Shown here: piece after piece, positions 50,285 to 58,800 of the stretch
Layout: the number at the start of each line of letters is the position of its first letter
Numbering within the stretch: position 1 is the stretch's first letter
Assembly (NCBI GenBank): GCA_944324485.1
Contig: CALUWM010000009.1
Span: forward strand, 1-64,000
DNA from: Candidatus Gastranaerophilales bacterium
Lineage (GTDB): Bacteria; Cyanobacteriota; Vampirovibrionia; Gastranaerophilales; Gastranaerophilaceae
Reading direction: 5' to 3'
Length of the DNA: 64,000 nt
Notes under the pieces: generated by a model
Databases searched by the model: none
Seen by the model: only the letters and a program-made list of their open reading frames with translations
Told to the model about the DNA's origin: nothing
Translations under genes and position numbers: made by a program

Positions 50285-50428
50285 ATATATGTAAGACATA
50301 AATACCTCCCCCTACATTAAGTTAAGTTTTTAAAACACACAAAACACACTACTAACACACTAACCTTTTCTACACGAGAATCAAGCAAAAAGATTTTCAA
50401 AGCCCTCAAAATGAGGGCTTTTTTTTAG
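50285..50428 (+). ncRNA. Candidate small RNA between 50176 and pyrG, with C-rich unstructured region
   Basis: A transcript on the plus strand is suggested by an A/T promoter-like region (TATACT at 50275-50280) and a strong terminator hairpin AAGCCCTC / GAGGGCTT (about 50400-50420) followed by eight T on the plus strand. The interval has no ORF and is unusually poor in G: 50331-50383 holds A, C and T only, with ACACACAAAACACAC-like blocks, and before it lies a C-rich ACCTCCCCCTAC at 50303-50314, complementary to Shine-Dalgarno sequences. It resembles small regulatory RNAs with exposed C-rich loops, but I cannot match a known family. pyrG on the opposite strand ends just beyond. Confidence 0.35.
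50400..50428. terminator. Terminator between candidate small RNA and pyrG
   Basis: Hairpin AAGCCCTC / GAGGGCTT with 5-base loop; the T run is on the plus-strand side, so it serves the plus-strand transcript best, while pyrG may also use it. Confidence 0.75.
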
Positions 50429-50429
50429 T

Positions 50430-52031
50430 TTATTTTTGATTTAAGGCAGCATTTATAAAACCTAAGAAAAGCGGATGCGGGTTTTGAGGTCTCGATTTAA
50501 ATTCAGGATGAAATTGACACGCAACAAACCAATCGTTTTCAGGTATTTCTATAATTTCTGCTAATAATCCGTCAGGACTTGTGCCTGAAATCAGGAGTCC
50601 TTTTTGTTCAAGTAATTCCTTAAATTCGTTATTAAATTCGAATCTGTGTCTATGTCTTTCATTTATTAAGTCGTTGTTATAGGCTTTATATGCTTTTGAA
50701 TTTACTTTAATTTTGCAAGGGTATGATCCAAGACGCATTGTGGCGCCATATCCTAAAATATTTTTTTGCTCTTCCATTAAGTCTACAACTTTAAATTCTG
50801 TATTTTTATCAAATTCCGTTGAATTTGCATTTTCTAGACCTGCTACGTTTCTTGCGAATTCTATAACGGCACATTGCATGCCTAAGCATAATCCCAAATA
50901 TGGAACATTTTTTTCACGTGCGTATTTAATAACTTTTAATTTTCCTTCTATTCCTCTTGTTCCAAAACCACCCGGAACTAAAATACCATCTACGTCAGAA
51001 AGACATTGACAAGCTTCTTTGTCGGTCGTTATGTTTTCTGATGCTATCCATTTTATGTTTATTTTTGCTGAATTTTTGTAGCCAGCATGTTTTAAACTTT
51101 CAACTACTGATATATAAGCATCATTTAATTCTGTATATTTCCCGACAAGTGCTATTGTTGCTTCTTTCTTGGGGTGCTTAATGTTTTCTATCATTTCTTC
51201 CCAATCTGATAAATCGGGGTTTTTGTTTTCCATTTTAAGAAAATTTAGGATTTCATTTGTAATTCCTTGTTTTTCAAGATATAAAGGTACTTCATAAATC
51301 GTATCCATATCTTTACATTCAATAACACAGTTTTTATTTACAGAACAAAATAAAGCCAGTTTCTCTTTTTCATTTTTGCCTATTGGAACTTGTGTTCTTA
51401 ATACGAGCATTTCCGGTTGTATGCCATAGCTTCTTAAAACGTTTACACTGTGTTGAGACGGTTTTGTTTTTAATTCTCCGGACGTGGGCAAGTAAGGTAG
51501 TAACGTAACATGAATTGACATTGAATTTCCAAAACCTATCTCAGATCTAAATTGTCTTATTGATTCAATGAATGGCAAACTTTCAATATCGCCTATTGTA
51601 CCGCCAATTTCTGCAATTAGTATATCCGGTTCATCTTTTTTTGTTGCTTGAATAATTCTAGATTTTATTTCACCTGTTATATGGGGTATCATTTGAACCG
51701 TTGCACCAAGATATTCCCCTTTTCTTTCTTTATTAATAACTGTCTGGTATACACTTCCTGATGTTACATTGTTAATTTGTGAAAGGTTTGTATTGATAAA
51801 TCTCTCGTAATGTCCTAAATCAAGGTCTGTTTCAGCTCCGTCATCACACACAAAAACTTCTCCATGTTGAAAGGGGCTCATTGTGCCAGGGTCAACATTA
51901 ATATACGGGTCAAATTTTTGAATTGATACCTTGTACCCTCTTGAAACTAAAAGCCTACCTAAAGAGGCGGCTAATATCCCTTTACCCAAGGAACTTACTA
52001 CGCCGCCTGTTATAAAGATATATTTTGTCAT
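50430..52031 (-). CDS. pyrG: CTP synthase
   Basis: A 533-residue enzyme forming CTP from UTP, ATP and glutamine. The synthetase domain starts with [17 protein letters not shown] and includes the [23 protein letters not shown] block (given here as two short motifs, K-F-D-P-Y and G-E-V-F-V). The glutamine amidotransferase domain shows [21 protein letters not shown] with the catalytic cysteine, and [13 protein letters not shown] with the His-Glu pair. It probably forms a unit with gatC upstream (9-base gap). Length is normal. Confidence 0.95.
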   Translation of the reverse strand: MTKYIFITGGVVSSLGKGILAASLGRLLVSRGYKVSIQKFDPYINVDPGTMSPFQHGEVFVCDDGAETDLDLGHYERFINTNLSQINNVTSGSVYQTVINKERKGEYLGATVQMIPHITGEIKSRIIQATKKDEPDILIAEIGGTIGDIESLPFIESIRQFRSEIGFGNSMSIHVTLLPYLPTSGELKTKPSQHSVNVLRSYGIQPEMLVLRTQVPIGKNEKEKLALFCSVNKNCVIECKDMDTIYEVPLYLEKQGITNEILNFLKMENKNPDLSDWEEMIENIKHPKKEATIALVGKYTELNDAYISVVESLKHAGYKNSAKINIKWIASENITTDKEACQCLSDVDGILVPGGFGTRGIEGKLKVIKYAREKNVPYLGLCLGMQCAVIEFARNVAGLENANSTEFDKNTEFKVVDLMEEQKNILGYGATMRLGSYPCKIKVNSKAYKAYNNDLINERHRHRFEFNNEFKELLEQKGLLISGTSPDGLLAEIIEIPENDWFVACQFHPEFKSRPQNPHPLFLGFINAALNQK

Positions 52032-52040
52032 TTTAATCCT

Positions 52041-52322
52041 TTAGTTGATTTTTGGAACTTTGAAAAATTCACCCTCTACATCTGGTGCATTTTGCATAAG
52101 TTCTTCTCTTGTATTTTCGTAAATTTTATTGTCTTCTCTCATAACATTATAAAAATCAATAGGGTGGTTCATAGGTTCAACATTTGTTGTATCTACTTCG
52201 TTCATTTTTTCAACATGTTCTAATACATCACCTAATTGATGAGTAAACATTTCTTTTTCTTCTTCTGTTAGTTCTAGTCTGGCCAATTTTGCCACATGTT
52301 CAACGTCTTTTATTGTAATCAT
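52041..52322 (-). CDS. gatC: Asp/Glu-tRNA amidotransferase subunit C
   Basis: A 93-residue GatC, which links the amidase GatA and the tRNA-binding GatB in the complex converting Glu-tRNA-Gln or Asp-tRNA-Asn into the amide. The family pattern VEHVAKLARLELTEEEKE, QLGDVLEHVEKMNEVDT and NVEPMNHP, then the EGEFFKVPKIN end, is complete. The start at 52322 follows GAGGAAAA. GatA and GatB are not next to it in this window. Confidence 0.93.
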   Translation of the reverse strand: MITIKDVEHVAKLARLELTEEEKEMFTHQLGDVLEHVEKMNEVDTTNVEPMNHPIDFYNVMREDNKIYENTREELMQNAPDVEGEFFKVPKIN

Positions 52323-52364
52323 AATTTTTTCCTCAAATATTAACTTAACAAAAATCTTTAAATA

Positions 52365-52394
52365 TTGCAATTTATTATTAAGTTAATTTATAAT
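52365..52394 (+). promoter_or_regulatory. Leaderless-type promoter of the NarL-like regulator
   Basis: TTGCAA (52365-52370), 18-base spacer, perfect TATAAT (52389-52394), then only 7 bases to the ATG at 52402. The gap is AT only, with no ribosome site. Confidence 0.55.
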
Positions 52395-52401
52395 TTTTAT
52401 T

Positions 52402-53061
52402 ATGAATAAAAAAAATAATATTTTAATTGTAGAAGATCATGCTCTAACTGCATTTGCACTCAAGACTTCGCTTCAGTCGATGGATTTTTGCGGTGAAGTA
52501 TATGAAGCTCAGAATGCTCTTGAGGGATATAAGATTCTTAAAAATAATGATGTTGATTTAATATTGATGGATATAGGATTACCGGAAATTAATGGTGTTG
52601 AAGCAACCAGAACAATTCGTGAGAAAAATAAAGATGTAAAAATTATTATTCTTACATCACATTGCGGAAAAGATGAAGTCCAAAATTGTCTTGAGGCTGG
52701 CATTAATGCTTATTGTACAAAGGATATAAAACCGGATAAATTAGCTGAAGTAATTAAAGATGTTTTAAAGGGGTCTATGTATTTTGATTCTTCTGTTTCA
52801 GAGTTTGTAATGCAAAAAACATCTAATTTATCGTTAAAGCATGATAAAATTTCGGTTAAGGATTGTTACAATCTTACCCAGCAAGAAAAAAGAGTGTTAA
52901 TATTGTTATCAAGCGGTTTTTCAAATCAACAAATTGCAAGAAATTTATCAATTTCTATTAACACAACCAAGGTCCATGTTTGTTCGATTTTGCAAAAGCT
53001 CGGAGTGGAAGATAGAACACAAGCTGCTATAAAGGCAATTAGAGAGAATATTATAGTGTAG
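52402..53061 (+). CDS. NarL/FixJ-family response regulator
   Basis: A 219-residue regulator. The receiver (about 7-125) has D57 in LILMDIGLPEING, a T-S switch (IIILTSHCG), and the lysine in AYCTKDIKPDKL. The LuxR-type helix-turn-helix (about 155-215) reads LTQQEKRVLILLSSGFSNQQIA, then INTTKVHVCSILQKLGVEDRTQAA. It lies six bases upstream of a second regulator of the same type, so both are probably one transcript. The partner kinase is not in the immediate neighbourhood. Confidence 0.9.
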   Translation: MNKKNNILIVEDHALTAFALKTSLQSMDFCGEVYEAQNALEGYKILKNNDVDLILMDIGLPEINGVEATRTIREKNKDVKIIILTSHCGKDEVQNCLEAGINAYCTKDIKPDKLAEVIKDVLKGSMYFDSSVSEFVMQKTSNLSLKHDKISVKDCYNLTQQEKRVLILLSSGFSNQQIARNLSISINTTKVHVCSILQKLGVEDRTQAAIKAIRENIIV

Positions 53062-53067
53062 GTTTAT

Positions 53068-53688
53068 ATGACTTCTTTAGCGAAAATTTTAATAATTGAT
53101 GATAATTCAAAATTAATGGAAGATGCCCTGCCTATGTATGGCTATGAGGTAGAGGCGGCTCATGATGGACTTATGGGGTTAAAAATTTTAGATGAAAATA
53201 CAAATTTTGATTTGATATTGCTAGATGTAGTTATGCCTAATTTAGATGGATGGGAAACTCTTAAGGCAATTCGTTCTAATGAAAAAACTTCTAGAATTCC
53301 TATTATTATGCTAACTTCTGTTACCGATGCGAATAAGCAAATTTCAGGTTTAAAGTTCGGTGCTGACGATTACGTAACAAAACCTTTTGTACTTCCAAAT
53401 CTTTTAGCAAGAATTGAAGCGTTATTAAGACGCTCATCGTGGAATAAAGACATAAAGCAGCATCAACCTCTTCCTTTTGTAAAAGGAGATGAGATCTCTC
53501 CTTTGACAGCAAGAGAAAAGGAAATACTATCATTTGTTGCAAAAGGAGAATCTAATGCTCAAATTGCTAAGAAACTATTTGTAAGAGAAGTTACGATAAA
53601 GACTCATTTAAACAGTATATATCGTAAATTAAATGTTGATAATAGAGTTCAAGCAGTGTTATTAGCCCAACAAACAGGAATTATTTAA
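53068..53688 (+). CDS. NblR-like response regulator
   Basis: A 206-residue receiver-LuxR protein. D53 in LILLDVVMPNLDG, the T-S of IIMLTSVTD, and DDYVTKPFVLPNLLARI mark the receiver, whose features recall cyanobacterial NblR. The C-terminal domain begins LTAREKEILSFVAKGESNAQIA and continues VREVTIKTHLNSIYRKLNVDNR. The acid pocket near the N terminus reads IDDNSK. NblR controls phycobilisome breakdown in cyanobacteria; here, without phycobilisomes, it must act on other genes. Operon with the NarL-like gene upstream and pentapeptide protein downstream (14-base gap). Confidence 0.85.
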   Translation: MTSLAKILIIDDNSKLMEDALPMYGYEVEAAHDGLMGLKILDENTNFDLILLDVVMPNLDGWETLKAIRSNEKTSRIPIIMLTSVTDANKQISGLKFGADDYVTKPFVLPNLLARIEALLRRSSWNKDIKQHQPLPFVKGDEISPLTAREKEILSFVAKGESNAQIAKKLFVREVTIKTHLNSIYRKLNVDNRVQAVLLAQQTGII

Positions 53689-53702
53689 AAGGAATAAAAT
53701 AT

Positions 53703-54227
53703 ATGCAAACAACAGAAAATTTAGTTGAAATGATATTGAATGATTATGATTCTTTTGTTAGTATTCATTCGAAAGACTCTGATATTGAAATTTCAGAAGG
53801 TGATTTTTCAAGGGCAAATCTTGAGAACGCCAATTTTGCAAATGTCGATTTTTCTGGCTCAACTTTTCAGGAATCTAATCTAACTAATGTGAATTTTACT
53901 GATTGTGATTTAACTAGTGTAGATTTTTCAAGGGCGGTTTTAACTGAGTGTAATTTTTCGGGTGCGATTTTAAACGGAGCCGGTTTTAATTATGCAACGG
54001 TAAGTTATTGTAATTTTTCTGATGCTGATATGGCAGGTTGCAATCTTTCTGAGGCAGATTTATCTGATAGCGATTTTTCAACAAGTGAAAACCTTGATTC
54101 TTGCAGGTTTGATGAAAGTACAGTTTGGCCGGACGTTGATAAATTGCCTGAAGATTTTGACTGTACTTATAATTATGACTTATCTTCATTAAGAGAAGAT
54201 GACGAAAATTCTTCAGAAAATTATTAA
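53703..54227 (+). CDS. Pentapeptide-repeat protein, 174 residues
   Basis: A cytoplasmic protein with about 15 pentapeptide repeats (A-(D/N)-L-x-x / (S/N)-F-x-x pattern) between residues 30 and 130, e.g. NLENANFANVDFSGS and CNLSEADLSDSDFS. These form a right-handed quadrilateral beta-helix. The C-terminal 40 residues are acidic and non-repetitive. Some such proteins mimic DNA and protect gyrase, many in cyanobacteria are of unknown function. It follows the two regulators and may be regulated with them. The 3' end overlaps the cupin gene by 4 bases. Confidence 0.85.
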   Translation: MQTTENLVEMILNDYDSFVSIHSKDSDIEISEGDFSRANLENANFANVDFSGSTFQESNLTNVNFTDCDLTSVDFSRAVLTECNFSGAILNGAGFNYATVSYCNFSDADMAGCNLSEADLSDSDFSTSENLDSCRFDESTVWPDVDKLPEDFDCTYNYDLSSLREDDENSSENY

Positions 54228-54658
54228 TCTTCTTCAATAATTAAATCAAGGTTGTTTGCCCCGATAATTCTTGTTTCGTTTGTAGTTTTATCGTAGACTC
54301 CGGGTTTTATAACATAGAATTTTGTGTCTTCTATATGTGCTATGTTGTGCCCGCCTTTATATATTATAACCGCATCATTTGCTTTTATAATAGTGCTTTT
54401 TATGTATGCACCTTTGTCATTATAGAAATCAATTCTTGCCGATCCTTTTAGGATAATTAAAATTTCATCAATTTTTTGGCATTTGTTTTTAATATGATTG
54501 TGGTAGTGGGCTCCGGTTTTATAATCTTTTTCTCTATTTATTATACCAAATTGAAGTTCATCGTTTTCGTTCGTAAAAAATTCTAAGTTCGAATAGTTGT
54601 TACTCGCTCTTATTATTTTTGCATAAATTGAATTATTATCTTCTATCAGTTTAATCAT
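54224..54658 (-). CDS. Cupin-fold protein, 144 residues
   Basis: A small double-stranded beta-helix protein. The GAHYHNHI segment gives the first cupin histidines, [17 protein letters not shown] the second strand set, and [17 protein letters not shown] the second motif. It may bind a metal and small ligand, or act as isomerase/dehydratase; the exact substrate is unknown. Its ATG overlaps the panD stop (ATGA-type), so the two are co-translated. The end overlaps the convergent pentapeptide gene. Confidence 0.65.
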   Translation of the reverse strand: MIKLIEDNNSIYAKIIRASNNYSNLEFFTNENDELQFGIINREKDYKTGAHYHNHIKNKCQKIDEILIILKGSARIDFYNDKGAYIKSTIIKANDAVIIYKGGHNIAHIEDTKFYVIKPGVYDKTTNETRIIGANNLDLIIEED

Positions 54659-55011
54659 TTAATGTTGATAAGTCTGTTGTTTTCATCTACGTGAGCTATT
54701 TTTGGTGTAAATGTTTTTTGTTCTTCTTCATTTAAAAGAGCGTACGCTACTATGATTATTTTGTCTTTTACTTGTGCTTTTCTTGCAGCGGCACCGTTTA
54801 GACATATAATCCCGGAATTTTCTTTGCCTTCTATAACGTATGTTGAAAAACGCTCTCCATTATTGATGTTTAAAATTTCAACTTTTTGATTTTTTTTAAT
54901 TCCTGATGCAATAAGTAATGATTTATCGATTGTTATTGAACCGACATATTCAAGATTTGCTTCTGTAACAGTTGCTCTATGTATTTTTCCATATAGAAAT
55001 TCGCTTAACAT
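54655..55011 (-). CDS. panD: Aspartate 1-decarboxylase
   Basis: A 118-residue pyruvoyl-dependent enzyme making beta-alanine for pantothenate and CoA synthesis. The proenzyme self-cleaves between G24 and S25, seen in [12 protein letters not shown], and the [11 protein letters not shown] and [19 protein letters not shown] segments are typical. Length is normal. The start at 55011 has TAAAAT 6 bases upstream on the minus strand (55018-55023) and no ribosome site, so it may also be translated from a leaderless mRNA, or be coupled to the WG-repeat gene 12 bases before. Confidence 0.93.
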   Translation of the reverse strand: MLSEFLYGKIHRATVTEANLEYVGSITIDKSLLIASGIKKNQKVEILNINNGERFSTYVIEGKENSGIICLNGAAARKAQVKDKIIIVAYALLNEEEQKTFTPKIAHVDENNRLINIK

Positions 55012-55017
55012 ACAATT

Positions 55018-55023
55018 ATTTTA
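55018..55023 (-). promoter_or_regulatory. Possible leaderless -10 box of panD
   Basis: TAAAAT on the minus strand, 6 bases before the ATG of panD and overlapping the end of the upstream gene. Five of six consensus bases match. Confidence 0.3.
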
Positions 55024-55668
55024 TCATAAAAAATAATTGCAAGATATATCATCTTCTTTTCCGATTTGACAGAATTTAATTCTGCAATTGTTGTTTTTGC
55101 AATGCAGACGTTTGGTGTTGTATGTCATTAGGGTAATATTGTTGCCATATCTATCTATTACGCCGCAATGTTCGTTATCAAGGCACGCTTTTATATAATA
55201 ATTAGAAAAAGGACATAAATAGTCGTATATTGGTTTTATAACCCATTCACCTTTGGTATTTATCATGCCATATTTTTCTTTACCGTCAATTAAAATTGCT
55301 ACAACGGCACTATCGCCTCTAAAAGCTTCAGCTTGAGTATATTTATATTCTATAATTGTTTTGTTGTTATTGTCTATATATCCAAACTTTCCTGTTTTTC
55401 TGTCAAAAGATTTGATAAGTTCTTTATTATCTAATTTTGATACAATTATTTCGTATGGTAAAGCAAGTTGAGATTTTAGTCTCGAATTATATTTGTTAAG
55501 CGGAACAATGATTTCATTTGTTGAGCGGTTTATATATCCGAAACTATTAGAATTTTTAATTGGAAACAAAAATCTTAAAGCATAATAACTCATTAAAAGT
55601 TCTGTTGCTATTAGTATGCATACTATATAAACAATTATTTCAATAGTTTTTTCTGTCGTTTTTTTCAT
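55024..55668 (-). CDS. WG-repeat membrane-anchored protein, 214 residues
   Basis: An N-terminal membrane helix (about 8-30) is followed by beta-rich repeats of the WG/KWG type: SFGYINRSTNEIIVPL, KFGYIDNNNKTIIEYKY, KYGMINTKGEWVIKPIYD and CGVIDRYGNNI. Such repeats form small beta-propeller-like or hairpin units of unknown binding function. The C terminus contains several cysteines (RLHCKNNNCRIKFC). I chose the ATG at 55668, which has a TATAAT exactly 6 bases upstream, rather than an in-frame ATG 18 bases further up. It precedes panD in the same orientation. Confidence 0.75.
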   Translation of the reverse strand: MKKTTEKTIEIIVYIVCILIATELLMSYYALRFLFPIKNSNSFGYINRSTNEIIVPLNKYNSRLKSQLALPYEIIVSKLDNKELIKSFDRKTGKFGYIDNNNKTIIEYKYTQAEAFRGDSAVVAILIDGKEKYGMINTKGEWVIKPIYDYLCPFSNYYIKACLDNEHCGVIDRYGNNITLMTYNTKRLHCKNNNCRIKFCQIGKEDDISCNYFL

Positions 55669-55674
55669 ATCAAA

Positions 55675-55704
55675 ATTATACCACAAATTTTATATTTTTA
55701 TCAA
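55675..55704 (-). promoter_or_regulatory. Leaderless-type promoter of the WG-repeat gene
   Basis: On the minus strand TTGATA (55699-55704), 18-base spacer, perfect TATAAT (55675-55680), then 6 bases to the ATG at 55668. No ribosome site. Confidence 0.5.
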
Positions 55705-55710
55705 AAATAA

Positions 55711-55769
55711 ATGCGGTTTTAAAACCGCATAAGTCAAGAAAGGAATGGTTAGACTATTAACTTTCTTGA
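55711..55769 (-). terminator. Two hairpins after the 1391-residue gene
   Basis: A palindrome ATGCGGTTTTAAAACCGCAT (55711-55730) followed on the minus strand by a T-rich run is a good terminator for the leftward giant gene. A second possible hairpin pairs TCAAGAAAG (55734-55742) with CTTTCTTGA (55761-55769). They fill most of the 160-base gap. Confidence 0.7.
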
Positions 55770-55845
55770 TTATTGCACATAAATAATTATTAATGCAAAT
55801 TTGTTACTAAATTGTTACATATACTATACAATTTGTTTAGTATTG

Positions 55846-58800
55846 TTAATCATATTCATATCCTTCAATAGTACCGTCTTCGTTGATAGTGTAAGTTCTA
55901 GTACCTTCTATTGTTACACTTAATTGACCATCAATATATGTAAATTTAGCGGTTTCATAATCTTCTGCATTTAGTTCTATATCAAAATAGCTTACACCGT
56001 TATTTCCATTTGGGGCTATAATTCTAATACTTGAATCTGAACCCAAAATAATACTATTATTGGGTAATTCTGTTAAATACTTGGTGTCGCCCAGGCTTTC
56101 AAATATTTCTAGCGCATCTTGTATAGCAGTTGCATTCCATCCTTTTTCTGTTAACCTGCCTGCCACAAAGTCTATTCCATAATATTCGAAATTATTATAG
56201 CTTGTTACGTCTCCATTAGTGTATGCATTGCATAGTTTTTCATTTCCGAATAATATTTCCTTTGTGCAGTAAGGGAGCGATGCACCTTCATTTATTATTT
56301 CATGTTCAAAATACGTAATATCGTTACCATTGCATTGTTTGGATACTTCATCGCTGAATTGGGTAGTTGTTGATGTACCAAATGTTTCAATGGTTCCGTC
56401 CTCTTTAATGAAGACTATTTCACCATTTTGATTTATTGTTACTTCTTTTATTGGGTTATTATAATCATAATTCCAAATAAAGTTGTCGTATGCCATGTTC
56501 TGATTATCGTATGAATAGCCATTTTCTTCTACTATTTGGTGTAGAATTTCCCTTATGTATTCATTAAATGATTCTTGATTTTCTCGTGTGTATGTTATTG
56601 AGTTACCATCGTTGGATTCTGTAATGGTGTATAACATATTTTTACCATCATCGTACACAGTAGTTTCTGTTCTATCTGTATATTCTGTTGTTATTTGTAG
56701 TAATATATCTTCGCTTGAATACAGTTCTTTTCTAATACTTCCATCTTTGTTCACTGATATTTTTTCTGTAGATTCAAGTTTTCCATTGTTGTAGAGTTCA
56801 ATTGTTTTGTTTCCATCATCATCTTGAGTTGTTATTATTGTATTATCATTAAAGGTTGTTCTTTTTCTGTTTCCAGCTTGAGTTTCTTCAATTATTGTAC
56901 CATCTTCAAGAGTGTATAGCGTAGTGCCGTCTTCTTTGAAGTTGATTCTAGTTAGTGGAGAATTAATTCCTGCTTCATTTAGTATTAAAGAGTAGTTTTC
57001 TTTAAAATCACTAATAATATTTTCTATTTCAATAGGCACTAATCCTTCCGGATTACCATTTATCTCGATACTTGATAGCTCGCCTTCTGGAGTATATATT
57101 TCTACAATTTTATTATCTATTTCAGAACTTGTATCTTGTGTATTACCATAAATTGTTACTTTATTGTCGCTGATTGAGATTGTATTGCCATTGTCTAATT
57201 TTATTGTATAGTTTTTTCCATCTTCGGATTTTTCCATGGATATTGTTTTTATATTTTCTTTGTTAATACCATGTTCTTCAAGAATGTTTTCGTGATTAAT
57301 ATAGAATTCATTAATTGCGTTCTCTGCTTCTTCTGGTAGTGTTGTAGGATTACCTTTTACTGTTAAGCTTTTCAATGTTGTTTTGGACGAGTCTGAGTAT
57401 ATTTCCATTATTTCTGCTGTTGGAAATTCTTCGCCATTAGAATATTCTTCTATTGTTCTTATTGTTCCATTTACTAAGTCTAAAGTTACAGTGTATCCGT
57501 TTTCATTGTTTTTATAATTGTAATTGAACGTATTTCCATTTATTTCATGATTAAAACTTATAGTGCCATTTTCATTATCTATAATTATATCTTCTTTGCT
57601 AATTCCAAGTTCATTAATTTCATTTTGTGCAGCTTTTGCATATGGAATTTCAACACCATCTTTCATGGTTTGAATGCCGCTTGCTTCTGTTATGTCTTTA
57701 ATTTTGCCATCTTGACTAAATGTTACTACTTTACCATCTTCATCTGTTGCTGTTATAATTCCACCTCTTGCGTTAAATGTTGGGTTATTTAAACCTAATT
57801 CATTTATTTCTAGGGTAGCATTTTCATCCAGAAATTCAGCAATTCCATCTTCTGTAAGATTAACCCCTGCAATTGGATTGTTTTGTTCATCGTAGGTAAT
57901 GATTTGTTCATCAGATATTTTAGCTGTTGTACCATCATCGAAGCTTAGAGATAAGCTTCCGTCTTCGCTTTCTTCTGCTTTGCTTATTGTAGATGTTATT
58001 TGTAATTCTTCTAGCATATCGCCATATTCGCTTTGTACGGTCGCTATTAGAGCTTCTTCTGTTGTTGCTTGGGTTTCAGCTTCTTCTGTTGTTGCTTGGG
58101 TTTCAGCTTCTTCTGTTGTTGCTGTTTGAGCTCCACCTTCTTCTGCTGCTGTTTGAGCTCCAGCTTCTGCTGTTGTTGCTTGGGTTCCAGCTTCTGCTGT
58201 TGTTGCTTGGGTTTCAGCTTCTGCTACCTCTGCTTTAGTTCTTGCTTCTTGGCCGCATGGTATTACATAATCTATTCTGCTTTCTTCTACTTCTCTAATA
58301 TAAATGCCGTTTGACGTTCCATTTCCTGTTGTCTGTCCGCCTTGAATTACAAGTAGTTTTCCATTTTCATCATAACCATACACAGTTGATGGAAGAAGAG
58401 TTCCGTCTGAACCTTTTCTAAATACTATATCACCAGCTTGTAGCGTATGATCTTGACTATAAGCATATTGCTCTGAACCCGCAATGCTTGCAAGTTCATC
58501 TCTTGTAAGTGAATCTTTGCTGAGTAGTTCTTGTAATGCCTCACTATTACCACCTGTTAAATAATATGCTGCTTCAAGTGCTGCACTTACTGATACTTTG
58601 TTTGTATCAGGTAGTTGCAATCCTTCAACAAGCGATTTTAATCCGTTTTTGTCTGTACCTTTGTTGCCATTTAAAGCTTCGTTTAATTCAGCAAGACGTA
58701 AGTCAAGTTCTTCTTCGTAGTTTTCTGGAGTTGTTTCAGTGTCTTCTTCATGAAGAACAGCAGTTGCTTCAGGTTCAGATGTTTCTTTTATTTCGCTTAA

